The notes beneath the pieces are model-generated. The model made no database searches. It was given only the letters and a program-made list of their open reading frames with translations, and was not told where the DNA came from. A DNA stretch of 64,000 nt from Aliihoeflea sp. 2WW (GTDB lineage: Bacteria > Pseudomonadota > Alphaproteobacteria > Rhizobiales > Rhizobiaceae), in NCBI RefSeq assembly GCF_000497755.1, contig NZ_AYOD01000013.1, forward strand, positions 1 to 64,000, read 5' to 3'. How positions within the stretch are numbered: the stretch's first letter is position 1; each line of letters starts with the position of its first letter. Below are positions 41,927-50,825 of this stretch, piece by piece. Position numbers and translations under genes: made by a program.

Positions 41927-43639
41927 ATGGACGGTCAGGAACGCGGCGTTGTAGCGCAAACGGGGGCCGAAAGCCTTCTTCTCGGATTGAAGGCGAGCGG
42001 CATCGACTATCTGTTCGCCAATGCCGGCACCGATTTTCCGCCGATCATCGAGGCTTTCGCGACCCTCGATCCGCAGTCCGTTCCCGTCCCCGTCACCGTG
42101 CCGCACGAGACCGCGAGCGTCGGCATGGCGCACGGTTATTACCTCGTCACCGGCCGCATGCAGGCGACGATGGTCCATGTCAATGTCGGCCTCGCCAATT
42201 CGGTCATGGGCGTCATCAACGCCGCGAGCGACAACATCCCCGTCATGGTCCTGTCCGGTCGCACGCCGATCACCGAGCGCGGCCGCAAGGGCGCGCGCAT
42301 GACGCCGATCCAGTACGGGCAGGAGATGTACGACCAGTCCTCGCTCGTCGCCGACAGCGTCAAGTTCCACTACGAGATGCGCTATCCCGAGCAGGGGGAA
42401 ATCCTCGCCCAGCGCGCCGCCGTGCTGGCGCGGTCTGAACCCTGCGGGCCGGTCTATGTCAGCCTGCCGCGCGAACCTTTGACCGAGCGCGTTCCAGAAA
42501 CCGTCGGCCGTGCGACCTCCGCGCAGGCCGTCTCAACCCGCGCCTTCCCCGACCCGGACGCGATCGCACAAGCCGCCGACTGGCTCGCGGCGGCGAAGCA
42601 CCCGGTCGTGCTGTGCCAGCGCGGCGACACGGAAGGCCGCGTCGGTGCGGCCCTTGCCCGCCTCGCCGCCGATTTCGCGGTCGGCGTGTGCGAACCCTTC
42701 GCGATCCGCAACGTCATGGCGAGCGCCGACCCGATGTTCCTCGGCAACGACCCGAAGGCGGCGCTCGAAGGCGCCGATTTCGTCCTCGTCGTCGACAGCG
42801 GCGTGCCCTGGATCGAGGCCGTCCACCGTCCCGATACGCGCGTGAAGATCGTCCAGATGGGCGCCGATCCGCAGTTCGAGCGCATGCCGATCCGCGGCTA
42901 CCAGGCCGATCTTGCCATCACATCCGACCCCGCCGCCGGGCTCGAAGCGCTGCATGCGGCACTCGCCAGTCGACAGCTCGAAATCGGCGCCCGCCGCGAC
43001 GCGATCGCGGCCCGCTCGTCGGACCGCCGCCGCGCCATGGCCGATGCCATCGAAGCCGGAAAGGCGTCGCCGATGGGCGCCGAATGGCTGTCGAAATGCG
43101 TCTCCGACATTCTCGGCGACGACGGCGTCGTCTTTTCCGAACTCGGGATCGTGCCCGGCGCCATCGACGCCAAAGGCCCGAACCGCGTCTTCTGCAATCC
43201 GCATTCGGGCGGCCTCGGCTGGGCGCTTCCCGCCGCGCTCGGCGCGCAGCTCGCCGACCGCGACCGCCTCGTCGTCGCCTGCGTCGGCGACGGCTCCTAC
43301 ATGTTCGCCAACCCCACGGCCTGCCACCAGATCGCCGAGGCGCTCGACCTGCCGCTTTTGACCATCGTCAAGAACAACGGCATGTGGAACGCGGTGCGCC
43401 GCTCGGTCGTCAACGCCTATCCGCAGGGCGCGGCCGCCAAGGCCAACCGGATGCCGCTGACGTCGCTCGAACCCGCGCCCGACTACACCATGCTCGCCGC
43501 CGCCAACCGCGCCCATGTCGAGCGTGTCGACCACGGCGCAGACCTCCCCGCCGCGCTCCAGCGCGCCTTGAAAGTCATCCGCGAGGAAAAGCGGCAGGCG
43601 ATGATCGAAGTGCGCGTCGCGATCTCGGATCGCTATTAG
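41927..43639 (+). CDS. Thiamine diphosphate-dependent enzyme (acetolactate synthase-like)
   Basis: A 570-residue ThDP enzyme with the three-domain order of the decarboxylase/acetolactate synthase family. The catalytic glutamate is Glu61 in VPHETASVGMAHGYY. The metal/ThDP motif GDGSYMFANP...KNN lies near residues 447-480. It lacks the strongly conserved stretches of true acetolactate synthases and more resembles 2-oxo-acid decarboxylases or carboligases of unknown substrate. The ATG at 41927 follows AAGGGTGGAG. It is divergent from the TAXI transporter and probably acts on its substrate. Confidence 0.85.
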   Translation: MDGQERGVVAQTGAESLLLGLKASGIDYLFANAGTDFPPIIEAFATLDPQSVPVPVTVPHETASVGMAHGYYLVTGRMQATMVHVNVGLANSVMGVINAASDNIPVMVLSGRTPITERGRKGARMTPIQYGQEMYDQSSLVADSVKFHYEMRYPEQGEILAQRAAVLARSEPCGPVYVSLPREPLTERVPETVGRATSAQAVSTRAFPDPDAIAQAADWLAAAKHPVVLCQRGDTEGRVGAALARLAADFAVGVCEPFAIRNVMASADPMFLGNDPKAALEGADFVLVVDSGVPWIEAVHRPDTRVKIVQMGADPQFERMPIRGYQADLAITSDPAAGLEALHAALASRQLEIGARRDAIAARSSDRRRAMADAIEAGKASPMGAEWLSKCVSDILGDDGVVFSELGIVPGAIDAKGPNRVFCNPHSGGLGWALPAALGAQLADRDRLVVACVGDGSYMFANPTACHQIAEALDLPLLTIVKNNGMWNAVRRSVVNAYPQGAAAKANRMPLTSLEPAPDYTMLAAANRAHVERVDHGADLPAALQRALKVIREEKRQAMIEVRVAISDRY

Positions 43640-43657
43640 CGCGATCCGCACCACCCT

Positions 43658-44995
43658 CTATTTTGCCAGATAGGCCGGCAGCCACAGGCTGATCTGCGGG
43701 AAGATGATGAGCATCAGCAGCGCCGTCAGTTGCAGCAGCACGAACGGGACGATGCCGCGATAGATGGTGCCGATCGAGACGTCGGGCGCGACGCCGCGCA
43801 GGTAGAACAGGGCGTAGCCGAAGGGCGGCGTCAGGAACGAGGTCTGCATGTTGACCGCAAGCGCGATGGCAAACCATGCCAGCACCTGGCTTTGCGGCAT
43901 CCCGAAATCGAGGCTTGCCACGACCGGCGCGACGAGCGGCACCACGACGAGCGCGATCTCCACCCAGTCGAGGAAGAAGCCCAGGATGAACACCAGCGCC
44001 ATGATGACGAACAGCACGAAATAGGGCCCGGTGCCGAGGGCGTCGAAGGCGTGGATCACCATCTCGTCGCCGCCGAGCCGACGGAAGATGACCGAAAAGA
44101 TCGTCGCGCCGATCATCACGAAGATGATCATGGCGGTGGTCTTGGTGGTGTCGCGCAAAGAGGTTCGCAATGTCGCGAAATCGAGCCGGCGCGAGATCAG
44201 CGCCAGCAGGAGCGCGCCGGCCGCGCCGATCGCGGCGGCTTCGGTTGGTGTCGCGATGCCGGCGATGATGGTGCCCAGCACCGCGGCGATCAGCAGGACG
44301 GGCGCCAGGAGGTCGCGTGCGAGCTGGATTGCGGCCGCGCCGCGGCTTGCCGCCCGTTCGGGCTCGCCCGCCGGCATCCGGTGCGGCTGGAAGAAGGCGA
44401 TCGCGATCAGATAGACGAAATAGAGCCCTGCGAGCATCAGCCCCGGCCCGATCGCGCCCATGAACAGGTCGCCGACCGAAATGCGCAACTGGTCGCCGAG
44501 CACGATCAGCATGATCGAGGGCGGGATGAGGATGCCGAGCGTGCCGGAAGCGGCGATGAGGCCTGTCGAGATCTTCGGATCGTAGCGCGCCTGCTGCATC
44601 GCCGGCAGCGCCATCATGCCCATCAGCACCACCGACGCGCCGATGATGCCGGTCGACGCGGCCATCACCACGCCGATGATGGCGACGGCGAAGGCATAGC
44701 CGCCCGGCAACCGCCCGAACAGGGCGGCGAGCGACTTCAAGAGCCGCTCGGCGACGCCCGAGCGCTCCAGCATCAGCCCCATGAAGACGAAGAGCGGGAT
44801 CGCGATCAGGAGCCAGTTCGTCAGGATGCCCGAATAGATGCGCGAGACGCCGGTCGACAGGAACAACATCGGCACGCCGGCCAAAACGGCGAAGAGGATG
44901 CCGATGCCCGACAGGACGAAGGCGACCGGATAGCCCGAGAAGATACCGAGCACGAGCCCGGCCAGCATGGCCATCGGCCAGAGATATTCGCTCAT
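43658..44995 (-). CDS. dctM: TRAP transporter large permease (DctM)
   Basis: A 445-residue membrane protein with about twelve helices. IPLFVFMGLMLERSGVAERL, the GIIGASVVLMGMMALPAM region and ATPTEAAAIGAAGALLLAL are DctM hallmarks. An extended NMQTSFLTPPFGYALFYL segment near the C-terminus is typical of the group importing 2-oxo or branched organic acids. The start overlaps the dctQ stop by four bases. It is convergent with the ThDP gene (18 bp gap). Confidence 0.92.
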   Translation of the reverse strand: MSEYLWPMAMLAGLVLGIFSGYPVAFVLSGIGILFAVLAGVPMLFLSTGVSRIYSGILTNWLLIAIPLFVFMGLMLERSGVAERLLKSLAALFGRLPGGYAFAVAIIGVVMAASTGIIGASVVLMGMMALPAMQQARYDPKISTGLIAASGTLGILIPPSIMLIVLGDQLRISVGDLFMGAIGPGLMLAGLYFVYLIAIAFFQPHRMPAGEPERAASRGAAAIQLARDLLAPVLLIAAVLGTIIAGIATPTEAAAIGAAGALLLALISRRLDFATLRTSLRDTTKTTAMIIFVMIGATIFSVIFRRLGGDEMVIHAFDALGTGPYFVLFVIMALVFILGFFLDWVEIALVVVPLVAPVVASLDFGMPQSQVLAWFAIALAVNMQTSFLTPPFGYALFYLRGVAPDVSIGTIYRGIVPFVLLQLTALLMLIIFPQISLWLPAYLAK

Positions 44996-45561
44996 CGGAT
45001 TTCCGTTTCGCCGGCCGCGGGGGCCGCAATGATTTCACGCAAAGTCTGGATCGCACGCGCAAGGGCGGCGATGCCCAGAAGGGCGAAGCCGATCGGGATG
45101 ATGGACTTGATCAGCCATCGATCCATCAGCCCGCCATAGGTGGAGCCCTCGCCCGAATTGAACGACGTCAGCGCGAAGCTCCAGCCATACCAGAAGATGA
45201 TCGCGCAGAAGGGCAGGAGGAACACCAGGTCGCCGAACAGGCGCAGGCCGAGCTGCACCTTCTTCGGCAGGCCGGCGGAGAACACGTCGACGCACACATG
45301 CTGGTTGTCGCGAAAGGCATAGACGCCGCCGAACACTGACAGAATGGCGAAGATGTACCATTGCAGGTCGGTCAGCGTGTTGACCGTGATGCCGCGCCCG
45401 AGGACCGGGATCGCCTCGCCCCATTGCCAGAACGCGTTCCAGCCGATCCTGGCGGCAAGCACGGTCAGGCACACGGAGACGATCAGCGGCAGAACCAGCC
45501 AGCCCACCAGCTTTCCCGGCAGGACGAGCGCGTCGAAGAGCGCGTTGATCAGCCTGGTCAT
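44992..45561 (-). CDS. dctQ: TRAP transporter small permease (DctQ)
   Basis: A 189-residue protein with four membrane helices. LQWYIFAILSVFGGVYAFRDNQHVCVDVFSAGL is the DctQ-like segment in which charged and polar residues flank helix 2. The ATG at 45561 follows a strong GGAGGGG site. It overlaps dctM and lies 101 bp after the binding-protein gene. Confidence 0.88.
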   Translation of the reverse strand: MTRLINALFDALVLPGKLVGWLVLPLIVSVCLTVLAARIGWNAFWQWGEAIPVLGRGITVNTLTDLQWYIFAILSVFGGVYAFRDNQHVCVDVFSAGLPKKVQLGLRLFGDLVFLLPFCAIIFWYGWSFALTSFNSGEGSTYGGLMDRWLIKSIIPIGFALLGIAALARAIQTLREIIAAPAAGETEIR

Positions 45562-45662
45562 GTCCCCTCCTCGCATCGCCGCCAACCGGCGGGCCCATCC
45601 ATCGAGCGCTTTTCGTGCGTTTGCAAGCGGCGGCCCGGCTTCGTGCCGGGCCGCGCGCATGA

Positions 45663-46694
45663 TCAGCGCGGCAGCGCCTGAAGCTCGGCCCAGCGGGCGG
45701 TGCGTTCGATGTAGGCGGTCAGCGATTCGTAGGCTTCCTTGAAGATCGGGTCCTTCGCCGCTTCCTCCTGCATCACCTCGTTGGCGGCGTCGCGCATCGC
45801 GGCCAGCACCTCGTCGGGGAAGCGCTTGATCTCGACGCCAGCCGCCTCGATCTCCTCGACCGCCTCGATCTGGGCGTTGAGCTGGTCGGCCATGTTTTCG
45901 GTGATGTTCGCCTTGCAGGCCTCCACCATGATCGTCTGCTGTTCCGGCGTGAAGCCGTTCCAGACGTCCATGTTGATGATGATCGAGTCCCAGCTCGAAG
46001 GCTGGTGCCAGCCGGGGAAGTAGTAGCTCTTGACGATGTTCTGGAAGCCGAAGCCCTTGTCGAGCTGCGGTGCGGAGAATTCGGCCGCATCGATACGTCC
46101 GGTCTCGAGCGAGACGTAGATCTCGCCGGCCGGCACGAGCTGCGTGTTGGCGCCGAGCTTGGCGAGCGCCTGCCCGCCGAGGCCGGCGATGCGCATGTTG
46201 AGCCCGCGCAGATCCTCGGCCGTGTTGATGTCCTTGGAGAACCAGCCGCCGGCTTCCGGCACGACGAGATGGCACGGAATGACCTTCACGCCATGCGCGT
46301 CATAGGCCTTCTGGATGATCTCCACGCCGCCGCCCTCGAACATCCAGCCGAGCGCGATTTCCGGCGTCGGGCCGAACGGCATCGAGCCGACCAGATTGGC
46401 GACCGGGATGGACTCGGCCCAATAGCCGATCCAGTCGAAGCCCATCGGAATGGCGCCGCTCGACACCGCGCCGAACACCTCGAAGGGCGGCACGAAATCG
46501 CCGGCGCCGTGGACCTTGATGTCGATCTCGCCGGCCGTCATCAGGCGGACCTTTTCGGCCCAGTTGACCGGGCTCGGCCCGATGGACGGGACGTTCAGCC
46601 CGAATACGCTTTGCAGATCGAAGCTCTCAGCCATCGCGTGGCTGGAGAACACGACGGATGCAGCCAGCGCGGCTGCGGCGATGCAACGTTTCAT
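45663..46694 (-). CDS. dctP: TRAP transporter substrate-binding protein (DctP type)
   Basis: A 343-residue periplasmic protein with a signal peptide (residues 1-22, cut after AMA). Features are the central LRGLNMRIAGLGGQALAKLGA, carrying the arginine that usually binds a carboxylate, and PAGEIYVSLETGRIDAAEFSAPQ. It resembles the subgroup for monocarboxylate/2-oxoacid-type ligands (for example TakP-like), including the WHQPSSWDSIIIN region. It is the first gene of the leftward TRAP operon, divergent from an SDR gene. Confidence 0.88.
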   Translation of the reverse strand: MKRCIAAAALAASVVFSSHAMAESFDLQSVFGLNVPSIGPSPVNWAEKVRLMTAGEIDIKVHGAGDFVPPFEVFGAVSSGAIPMGFDWIGYWAESIPVANLVGSMPFGPTPEIALGWMFEGGGVEIIQKAYDAHGVKVIPCHLVVPEAGGWFSKDINTAEDLRGLNMRIAGLGGQALAKLGANTQLVPAGEIYVSLETGRIDAAEFSAPQLDKGFGFQNIVKSYYFPGWHQPSSWDSIIINMDVWNGFTPEQQTIMVEACKANITENMADQLNAQIEAVEEIEAAGVEIKRFPDEVLAAMRDAANEVMQEEAAKDPIFKEAYESLTAYIERTARWAELQALPR

Positions 46695-46816
46695 CAAGAC
46701 CTCCCTTGGACCGCGCCAGCGCGGACATCGAAGCCGGGAATGGGCCGACGATCGACCCAGCCTCCTCCCGGCGCCCGATCGCAATCTTGCAAATTCTCAT
46801 GCTTGGCTCAACCAAA

Positions 46817-46856
46817 AAATTCGCTATAGTCAAACGAATTTGTAATTGACGAATTT
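46817..46856. promoter_or_regulatory. Three CGAATTT half-sites in a divergent promoter
   Basis: AAATTCG (46817-46823) and CGAATTT (46835-46841) form an inverted repeat, and CGAATTT recurs at 46850-46856 in direct orientation with 15-bp spacing. The cluster lies between dctP and the SDR gene. The last half-site is directly before the ribosome site. The IclR protein at 49356 is the most likely ligand. Confidence 0.5.
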
Positions 46857-46866
46857 CGGAGGAAGC

Positions 46867-47619
46867 GTGCGAGGCATCGAGGGAGAGGTCGCCGTCGTCA
46901 CAGGCGCGGCGCAGGGAAACGGGCTGGCGATTGCGCAAGGTCTCGCCAAGGCCGGCGCCCGCGTCGCGATCTGCGACGTCAACAGCGCATCGGCGCAGGC
47001 AGCGGCGGCCAGCATCAACGGGGCCGGCGGCACCGCCTTCGCGGCCGAGATCGACGTCGTCGACCGTGACCAGGTCAAGCGCTTCGCGCTCGACATCGAG
47101 GCACATCTCGGCCGGGCCGCGATCCTCGTCAACAATGCCGGCATCATCCGCCGTACGCCGATCGACGATGCCGGCTTCGACGATGACTGGGACGCGATCT
47201 TCAAGGTCAATGTCGACGGCATCCGCAACATGGTGCGTGCGTTCCTGCCGCAATTGCGCGCGACGCAGGGGCGGATCGTCAATCTGGGCTCGATCATGTC
47301 GGTCGCGGCCGGACCCGGCCTCGGCGCCTATGCTGCCAGCAAGGGTGCCGTGCTGCAGTTCACCCGCGCGCTCGCGCATGACCTCGCCCCGCAGGGCGTG
47401 CGCGTCAACGCGATCGCTCCCGGCGTCATCGCGACGCCGATGACCAAGGTCACGCGCGAGACGCCCGAGGCGATCGGCCGCTTCATGGCGCACACGCCAC
47501 TCGGCCGCGTCGGCGAGCCGGAGGAACTGGTCGGCCCGGTCCTCTTCCTCGCCTCGCATCTTTCCACCTACGTCACCGGCACTCTCCTGCCGGTCGATGG
47601 CGGCTATCTGGCCGCCTGA
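46867..47619 (+). CDS. Short-chain dehydrogenase/reductase
   Basis: A 250-residue classical SDR: TGAAQGNGLAIAQGLAKAG (cofactor loop), NNAGIIRRTP, serine in NLGSIMSVAAG, YAASKGA (catalytic Tyr and Lys) and the end LLPVDGGYLAA. The GTG at 46867 is chosen because a strong GGAGGA lies five bases before it; an upstream TTG at 46846 would place this site inside the gene. It is followed 26 bp later by a flavoprotein dehydrogenase gene. Confidence 0.87.
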   Translation: MRGIEGEVAVVTGAAQGNGLAIAQGLAKAGARVAICDVNSASAQAAAASINGAGGTAFAAEIDVVDRDQVKRFALDIEAHLGRAAILVNNAGIIRRTPIDDAGFDDDWDAIFKVNVDGIRNMVRAFLPQLRATQGRIVNLGSIMSVAAGPGLGAYAASKGAVLQFTRALAHDLAPQGVRVNAIAPGVIATPMTKVTRETPEAIGRFMAHTPLGRVGEPEELVGPVLFLASHLSTYVTGTLLPVDGGYLAA

Positions 47620-47645
47620 ACGGCACCGACAAGGACTGACAGACC

Positions 47646-49352
47646 ATGCAGATGAAACAGCATTCCTGCGACGTGCTCGTGGTGGGCTCGGGCGCCGGCG
47701 GACTTGCGACGGCGGTGTCGGCCGCCCATCGCCGGCTCGACGTCCTCGTCGTCGAGAAGGAGCCGGTCTTCGGCGGCACCACGGCGCGCTCGGGTGGCTG
47801 GATGTGGATACCGTGCAACGCCCCCGCAAGGCGCGCAGGCGTGTCCGATTCCATCGACCAGGCGCGCGAATACATGCGTCACGAGACCGGCGCGCATTAT
47901 GACGAACGCCGCGTCGAGGCGTTTCTCGACGCCGGACCGAAGGCCGTCGACTTCTACGAACAGAACACCGCGCTGCAGTTCGATCTCGGGCCGACCTTCG
48001 CCGACTACCACCCCGATGCGCCGGGCGGCGTCGATGGCGGACGGTCGATCGTCGCACGCCCGTTCGACGGACGCGAACTCGGACACGAGATCAAGCGCCT
48101 GCGCCCGCCGCTCGCCGAGATCACCTTTCTCGGCATGATGATCGGTTCGGGCAAGGAACTGCTGCATTTCTTCAACGTCACCCGCTCGCCCGTCTCGGCC
48201 TTCTATGTCGGCAAGCTGTTCCTGAAGTTCCTGCGCGACATGGCCTTTCACGGCCGGCCGATGCGGCTGATGAACGGCAATGCGCTGGTCGCGCGGCTGG
48301 CCCGTTCGTGCTTCGACCGCAACGTTCCGATCTGGACGCGCGCGCCGGTTCGCGAACTGAAGAAGGACGAAACGGGCCGCATCACCGGGGCGATCGTCGA
48401 GACGGTGCAGGGACCCGTCGAGATCGTCGCGCGCAAGGGCGTCGTCCTTGCCGCAGGCGGCTTTCCGCAGGACCCGGTGCGCCGCAAGGCGATGTTCCCC
48501 CACGCGCCGTCCGGCTACGAGCACGCCTCGCCCGCCCCTCCCGGCAACACCGGCGACGGGTTGCGCCTCGGCGAAGCCGTCGGCGCCACGGTCGCGGACG
48601 ATCTGCCCAATGCGGCCGCCTGGGTTCCGATCTCGCGGCCCGTCCGCGCCGACGGCACGCTCGGCACGTTCCCGCATTTCGTCGACCGTTCCAAGCCCGG
48701 CGTCATCGCCGTGACGCGCTCGGGACGCCGCTTCGTCAACGAGGCGAATTCCTACCACGATTTCTGCCAGGCTATGGCCGCGCGCTGCCGTGAGGAAGAG
48801 ACCGAAACCTGCGCCTTCTTCATCGCCGACCATCGGGTCCTGCGCAAATACGGGCTCGGCTACGTCAAGCCGGCCCCGGTTCCGTTCCGCAGGCACGTCA
48901 AGTCGGGCTATCTGTTCGAGGGCAAGACTCTGGAGGAGCTGGCCAGCAGGATCGGCGTCGATCCGCAAGGCCTGCGGCATACGGTCGAAACCTTCAACGA
49001 TCATGCAAGGCGCGGCGACGATCCGCAATTCGGAAAGGGCTCGACTTCCTACAACCGCTCGCTCGGCGATCCCGAGCACAAGCCCAACCCCTGCGTCGCT
49101 CCGATCGAAAACGGGCCGTTCTACGCGGTCAAGCTGGTGATCGGCGATCTCGGCACCTTCGCCGGGCTGCGCTGCAACGAGAATGCGCAGGTCCTGAATG
49201 GCGACGGGCGCCCGATCCCGGGCCTCTATTCCGTCGGCAACGATGCGGCGAGCATCATGGGCGGCAACTATCCGGGCGGCGGCATCACGCTTGGGCCCGC
49301 CGTCACCTTCGGCTACATCGCCGCGCGGCACCTGGCCGGCGGCAACGACTGA
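47646..49352 (+). CDS. FAD-dependent dehydrogenase, 3-oxosteroid dehydrogenase/fumarate reductase family
   Basis: A 568-residue flavoprotein. The FAD motif VVGSGAGGLATAVSAAHRRLDVLVVEKE begins near residue 12, followed by GGTTARSGGWMWIP. The C-terminal end GNYPGGGITLGPAVTFGYIAARHL closes the FAD site. Members of this group oxidise cyclic ketones or alicyclic acids at a carbon-carbon bond, or reduce enoates. The steroid assignment is not supported by other genes here. It follows the SDR gene and ends three bases before the convergent iclR. Confidence 0.86.
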   Translation: MQMKQHSCDVLVVGSGAGGLATAVSAAHRRLDVLVVEKEPVFGGTTARSGGWMWIPCNAPARRAGVSDSIDQAREYMRHETGAHYDERRVEAFLDAGPKAVDFYEQNTALQFDLGPTFADYHPDAPGGVDGGRSIVARPFDGRELGHEIKRLRPPLAEITFLGMMIGSGKELLHFFNVTRSPVSAFYVGKLFLKFLRDMAFHGRPMRLMNGNALVARLARSCFDRNVPIWTRAPVRELKKDETGRITGAIVETVQGPVEIVARKGVVLAAGGFPQDPVRRKAMFPHAPSGYEHASPAPPGNTGDGLRLGEAVGATVADDLPNAAAWVPISRPVRADGTLGTFPHFVDRSKPGVIAVTRSGRRFVNEANSYHDFCQAMAARCREEETETCAFFIADHRVLRKYGLGYVKPAPVPFRRHVKSGYLFEGKTLEELASRIGVDPQGLRHTVETFNDHARRGDDPQFGKGSTSYNRSLGDPEHKPNPCVAPIENGPFYAVKLVIGDLGTFAGLRCNENAQVLNGDGRPIPGLYSVGNDAASIMGGNYPGGGITLGPAVTFGYIAARHLAGGND

Positions 49353-49355
49353 CGA

Positions 49356-50156
49356 TCAGCCGGCGTCCAGGCGATAGCCCAGTTCGCTCGACAGGCGGCT
49401 GGTGAAGTCGAGGAGGCCCGTCACGGCCGGGCCATCGGCGGCGAGGTCGATCATGGCGGTCGGCCCGATCGCGGTCAGGGCGAGTTGCATCTGGCCGGTA
49501 TGGTCGAAGACGGGGGCCGCGACCGCGCTGACGCCCGGGATCGGTAGATCGCGCGTGACCTCGAAGCCGCGCGCCCGGACCGCAGCGACCTCGTCCCAGT
49601 ATTGCGCCTCGTCGAATTCGAACGGACCACGCTCGAGCAGCGTACGGTCCGAGCGTTCGAGGCGGATCATCGGCTGTGTCACCGCCGGCGGCAGGTAGGC
49701 GGCGAACACCCGGCCCGTCGCCGTCGCGGTCATCAGGAAGATGTTGCCGACCTGAACGTTCGCGTGGATGCGCGCCGAGGATTCCTGGACGTAGACGATG
49801 GTCGGCCCATGCAGGCCCCAGACCGTGATGGCGATCATCAGTTGCAGACGGTCGGCGAGATCGGCGACCCGGCGCACCGTTTCGCGATAGGCGTTCTGGT
49901 TGCGCAGCCGCGTCAACCCCAGATGCAGAGCGAACGAGCCGAGCTGGTAATGCCCCGCCTCCGTCTGCTCGACCATGCCCATCTTGCGGAAGGAGACGAG
50001 ATAGGGATGGAGCTGGGCGGCCGCCATTCCCGTCCGTTCGGCAAGATCGCGCAGCTTCACCGGCCCTTGCGCACTGGCGAGCGCATCAAGGATCACCCCG
50101 CCCGTGTCGATCGACTGGACGCCGCGCGATCCGCTCTTCTTTTCCGTCACTGACAT
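49356..50156 (-). CDS. IclR-family transcriptional regulator
   Basis: A 266-residue regulator with a winged helix (about residues 17-70; KLRDLAERTGMAAAQLHPYLVSFRKMGMV) and an IclR effector domain (TATGRVFAAYLPP, VPGVSAVAAPVFDHTGQMQLAL). The gene is convergent with the flavoprotein gene. It may control the nearby divergent TRAP/SDR promoter, where CGAATTT half-sites occur. Confidence 0.86.
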   Translation of the reverse strand: MSVTEKKSGSRGVQSIDTGGVILDALASAQGPVKLRDLAERTGMAAAQLHPYLVSFRKMGMVEQTEAGHYQLGSFALHLGLTRLRNQNAYRETVRRVADLADRLQLMIAITVWGLHGPTIVYVQESSARIHANVQVGNIFLMTATATGRVFAAYLPPAVTQPMIRLERSDRTLLERGPFEFDEAQYWDEVAAVRARGFEVTRDLPIPGVSAVAAPVFDHTGQMQLALTAIGPTAMIDLAADGPAVTGLLDFTSRLSSELGYRLDAG

Positions 50157-50220
50157 GGATGTTCCGAACCCTTTGATCCGAGGTAGCGCAGGGCGGCGCC
50201 AATCTCAACCGGATGCGAGG

Positions 50221-50703
50221 TCAGGGCCGGCCGAACCCGCCGATCGGCAGCTCGGTCGTGTCCTTGACCGCTTCGAGGACGAAGCTCGATCGCGTGTCCT
50301 GCACGCCCGGCAGGCGCAGGAGCACGGTCTGCGTCAGGTGCGAATAGGCGTCGAGATCGCGTGCCACGACGCGCAGGAGAAAGTCGTACTGCCCGGCGAT
50401 GACGAAGCAGCCGGTGATCGCCGGCTCGCGCGCCACCGCCGCCTTGAAGCGCTCGACGATCGCTTCGCCTGCCACCTGCGGCACCTTCACCTCGACATAG
50501 GCCGTCAGCCCGACGCCAAGCTTGCGCTCGTCGAGAAGCGCGACGTAGCGCCGGATCAGCCCCGCTGCCTCCAACTGCTTCACCCGCCGCAGGCAGGGGC
50601 TCGCCGACATGCCGACCTTTTCCGCCAGCGCGACGTTTGAGAGGCTGCCGTCGCGCTGGAGCTCGGCCAGTATCCGACGGTCGGACGCGGACAATTCGGT
50701 CAT
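50221..50703 (-). CDS. Lrp/AsnC-family transcriptional regulator
   Basis: A 160-residue regulator: an N-terminal AsnC-type helix-turn-helix (DRRILAELQRDGSLSNVALAEKVGMSASPCLRRVKQLEAAGLI) and a C-terminal RAM ligand domain (VEVKVPQ...GCFVIAGQYDFLLRVVARDLDAY). RAM domains usually sense amino acids. It is divergent from the aromatic amino acid lyase gene, the probable target. Confidence 0.92.
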   Translation of the reverse strand: MTELSASDRRILAELQRDGSLSNVALAEKVGMSASPCLRRVKQLEAAGLIRRYVALLDERKLGVGLTAYVEVKVPQVAGEAIVERFKAAVAREPAITGCFVIAGQYDFLLRVVARDLDAYSHLTQTVLLRLPGVQDTRSSFVLEAVKDTTELPIGGFGRP

Positions 50704-50727
50704 TTTCAGGCTCACATTATCAATATC

Positions 50728-50780
50728 TGGCAATTTCCTGACCCGCGTCTTGCCATATGCGCCGCAACGAAACAGGAAAT
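50728..50780. promoter_or_regulatory. Candidate Lrp-type operators between lrp and lyase genes
   Basis: Two inverted repeats overlap here. TGGCAA (50728-50733) pairs with TTGCCA (50750-50755), and ATTTCCTG (50733-50740) pairs with CAGGAAAT (50773-50780). The outer arms are 40 bp apart, about four helical turns, as expected for an octameric Lrp-type protein. Confidence 0.5.
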
Positions 50781-50825
50781 GCGCTCTCGCCTGTCCTATC
50801 CTGCTGCAAACAGGAGGAGCCGGCA

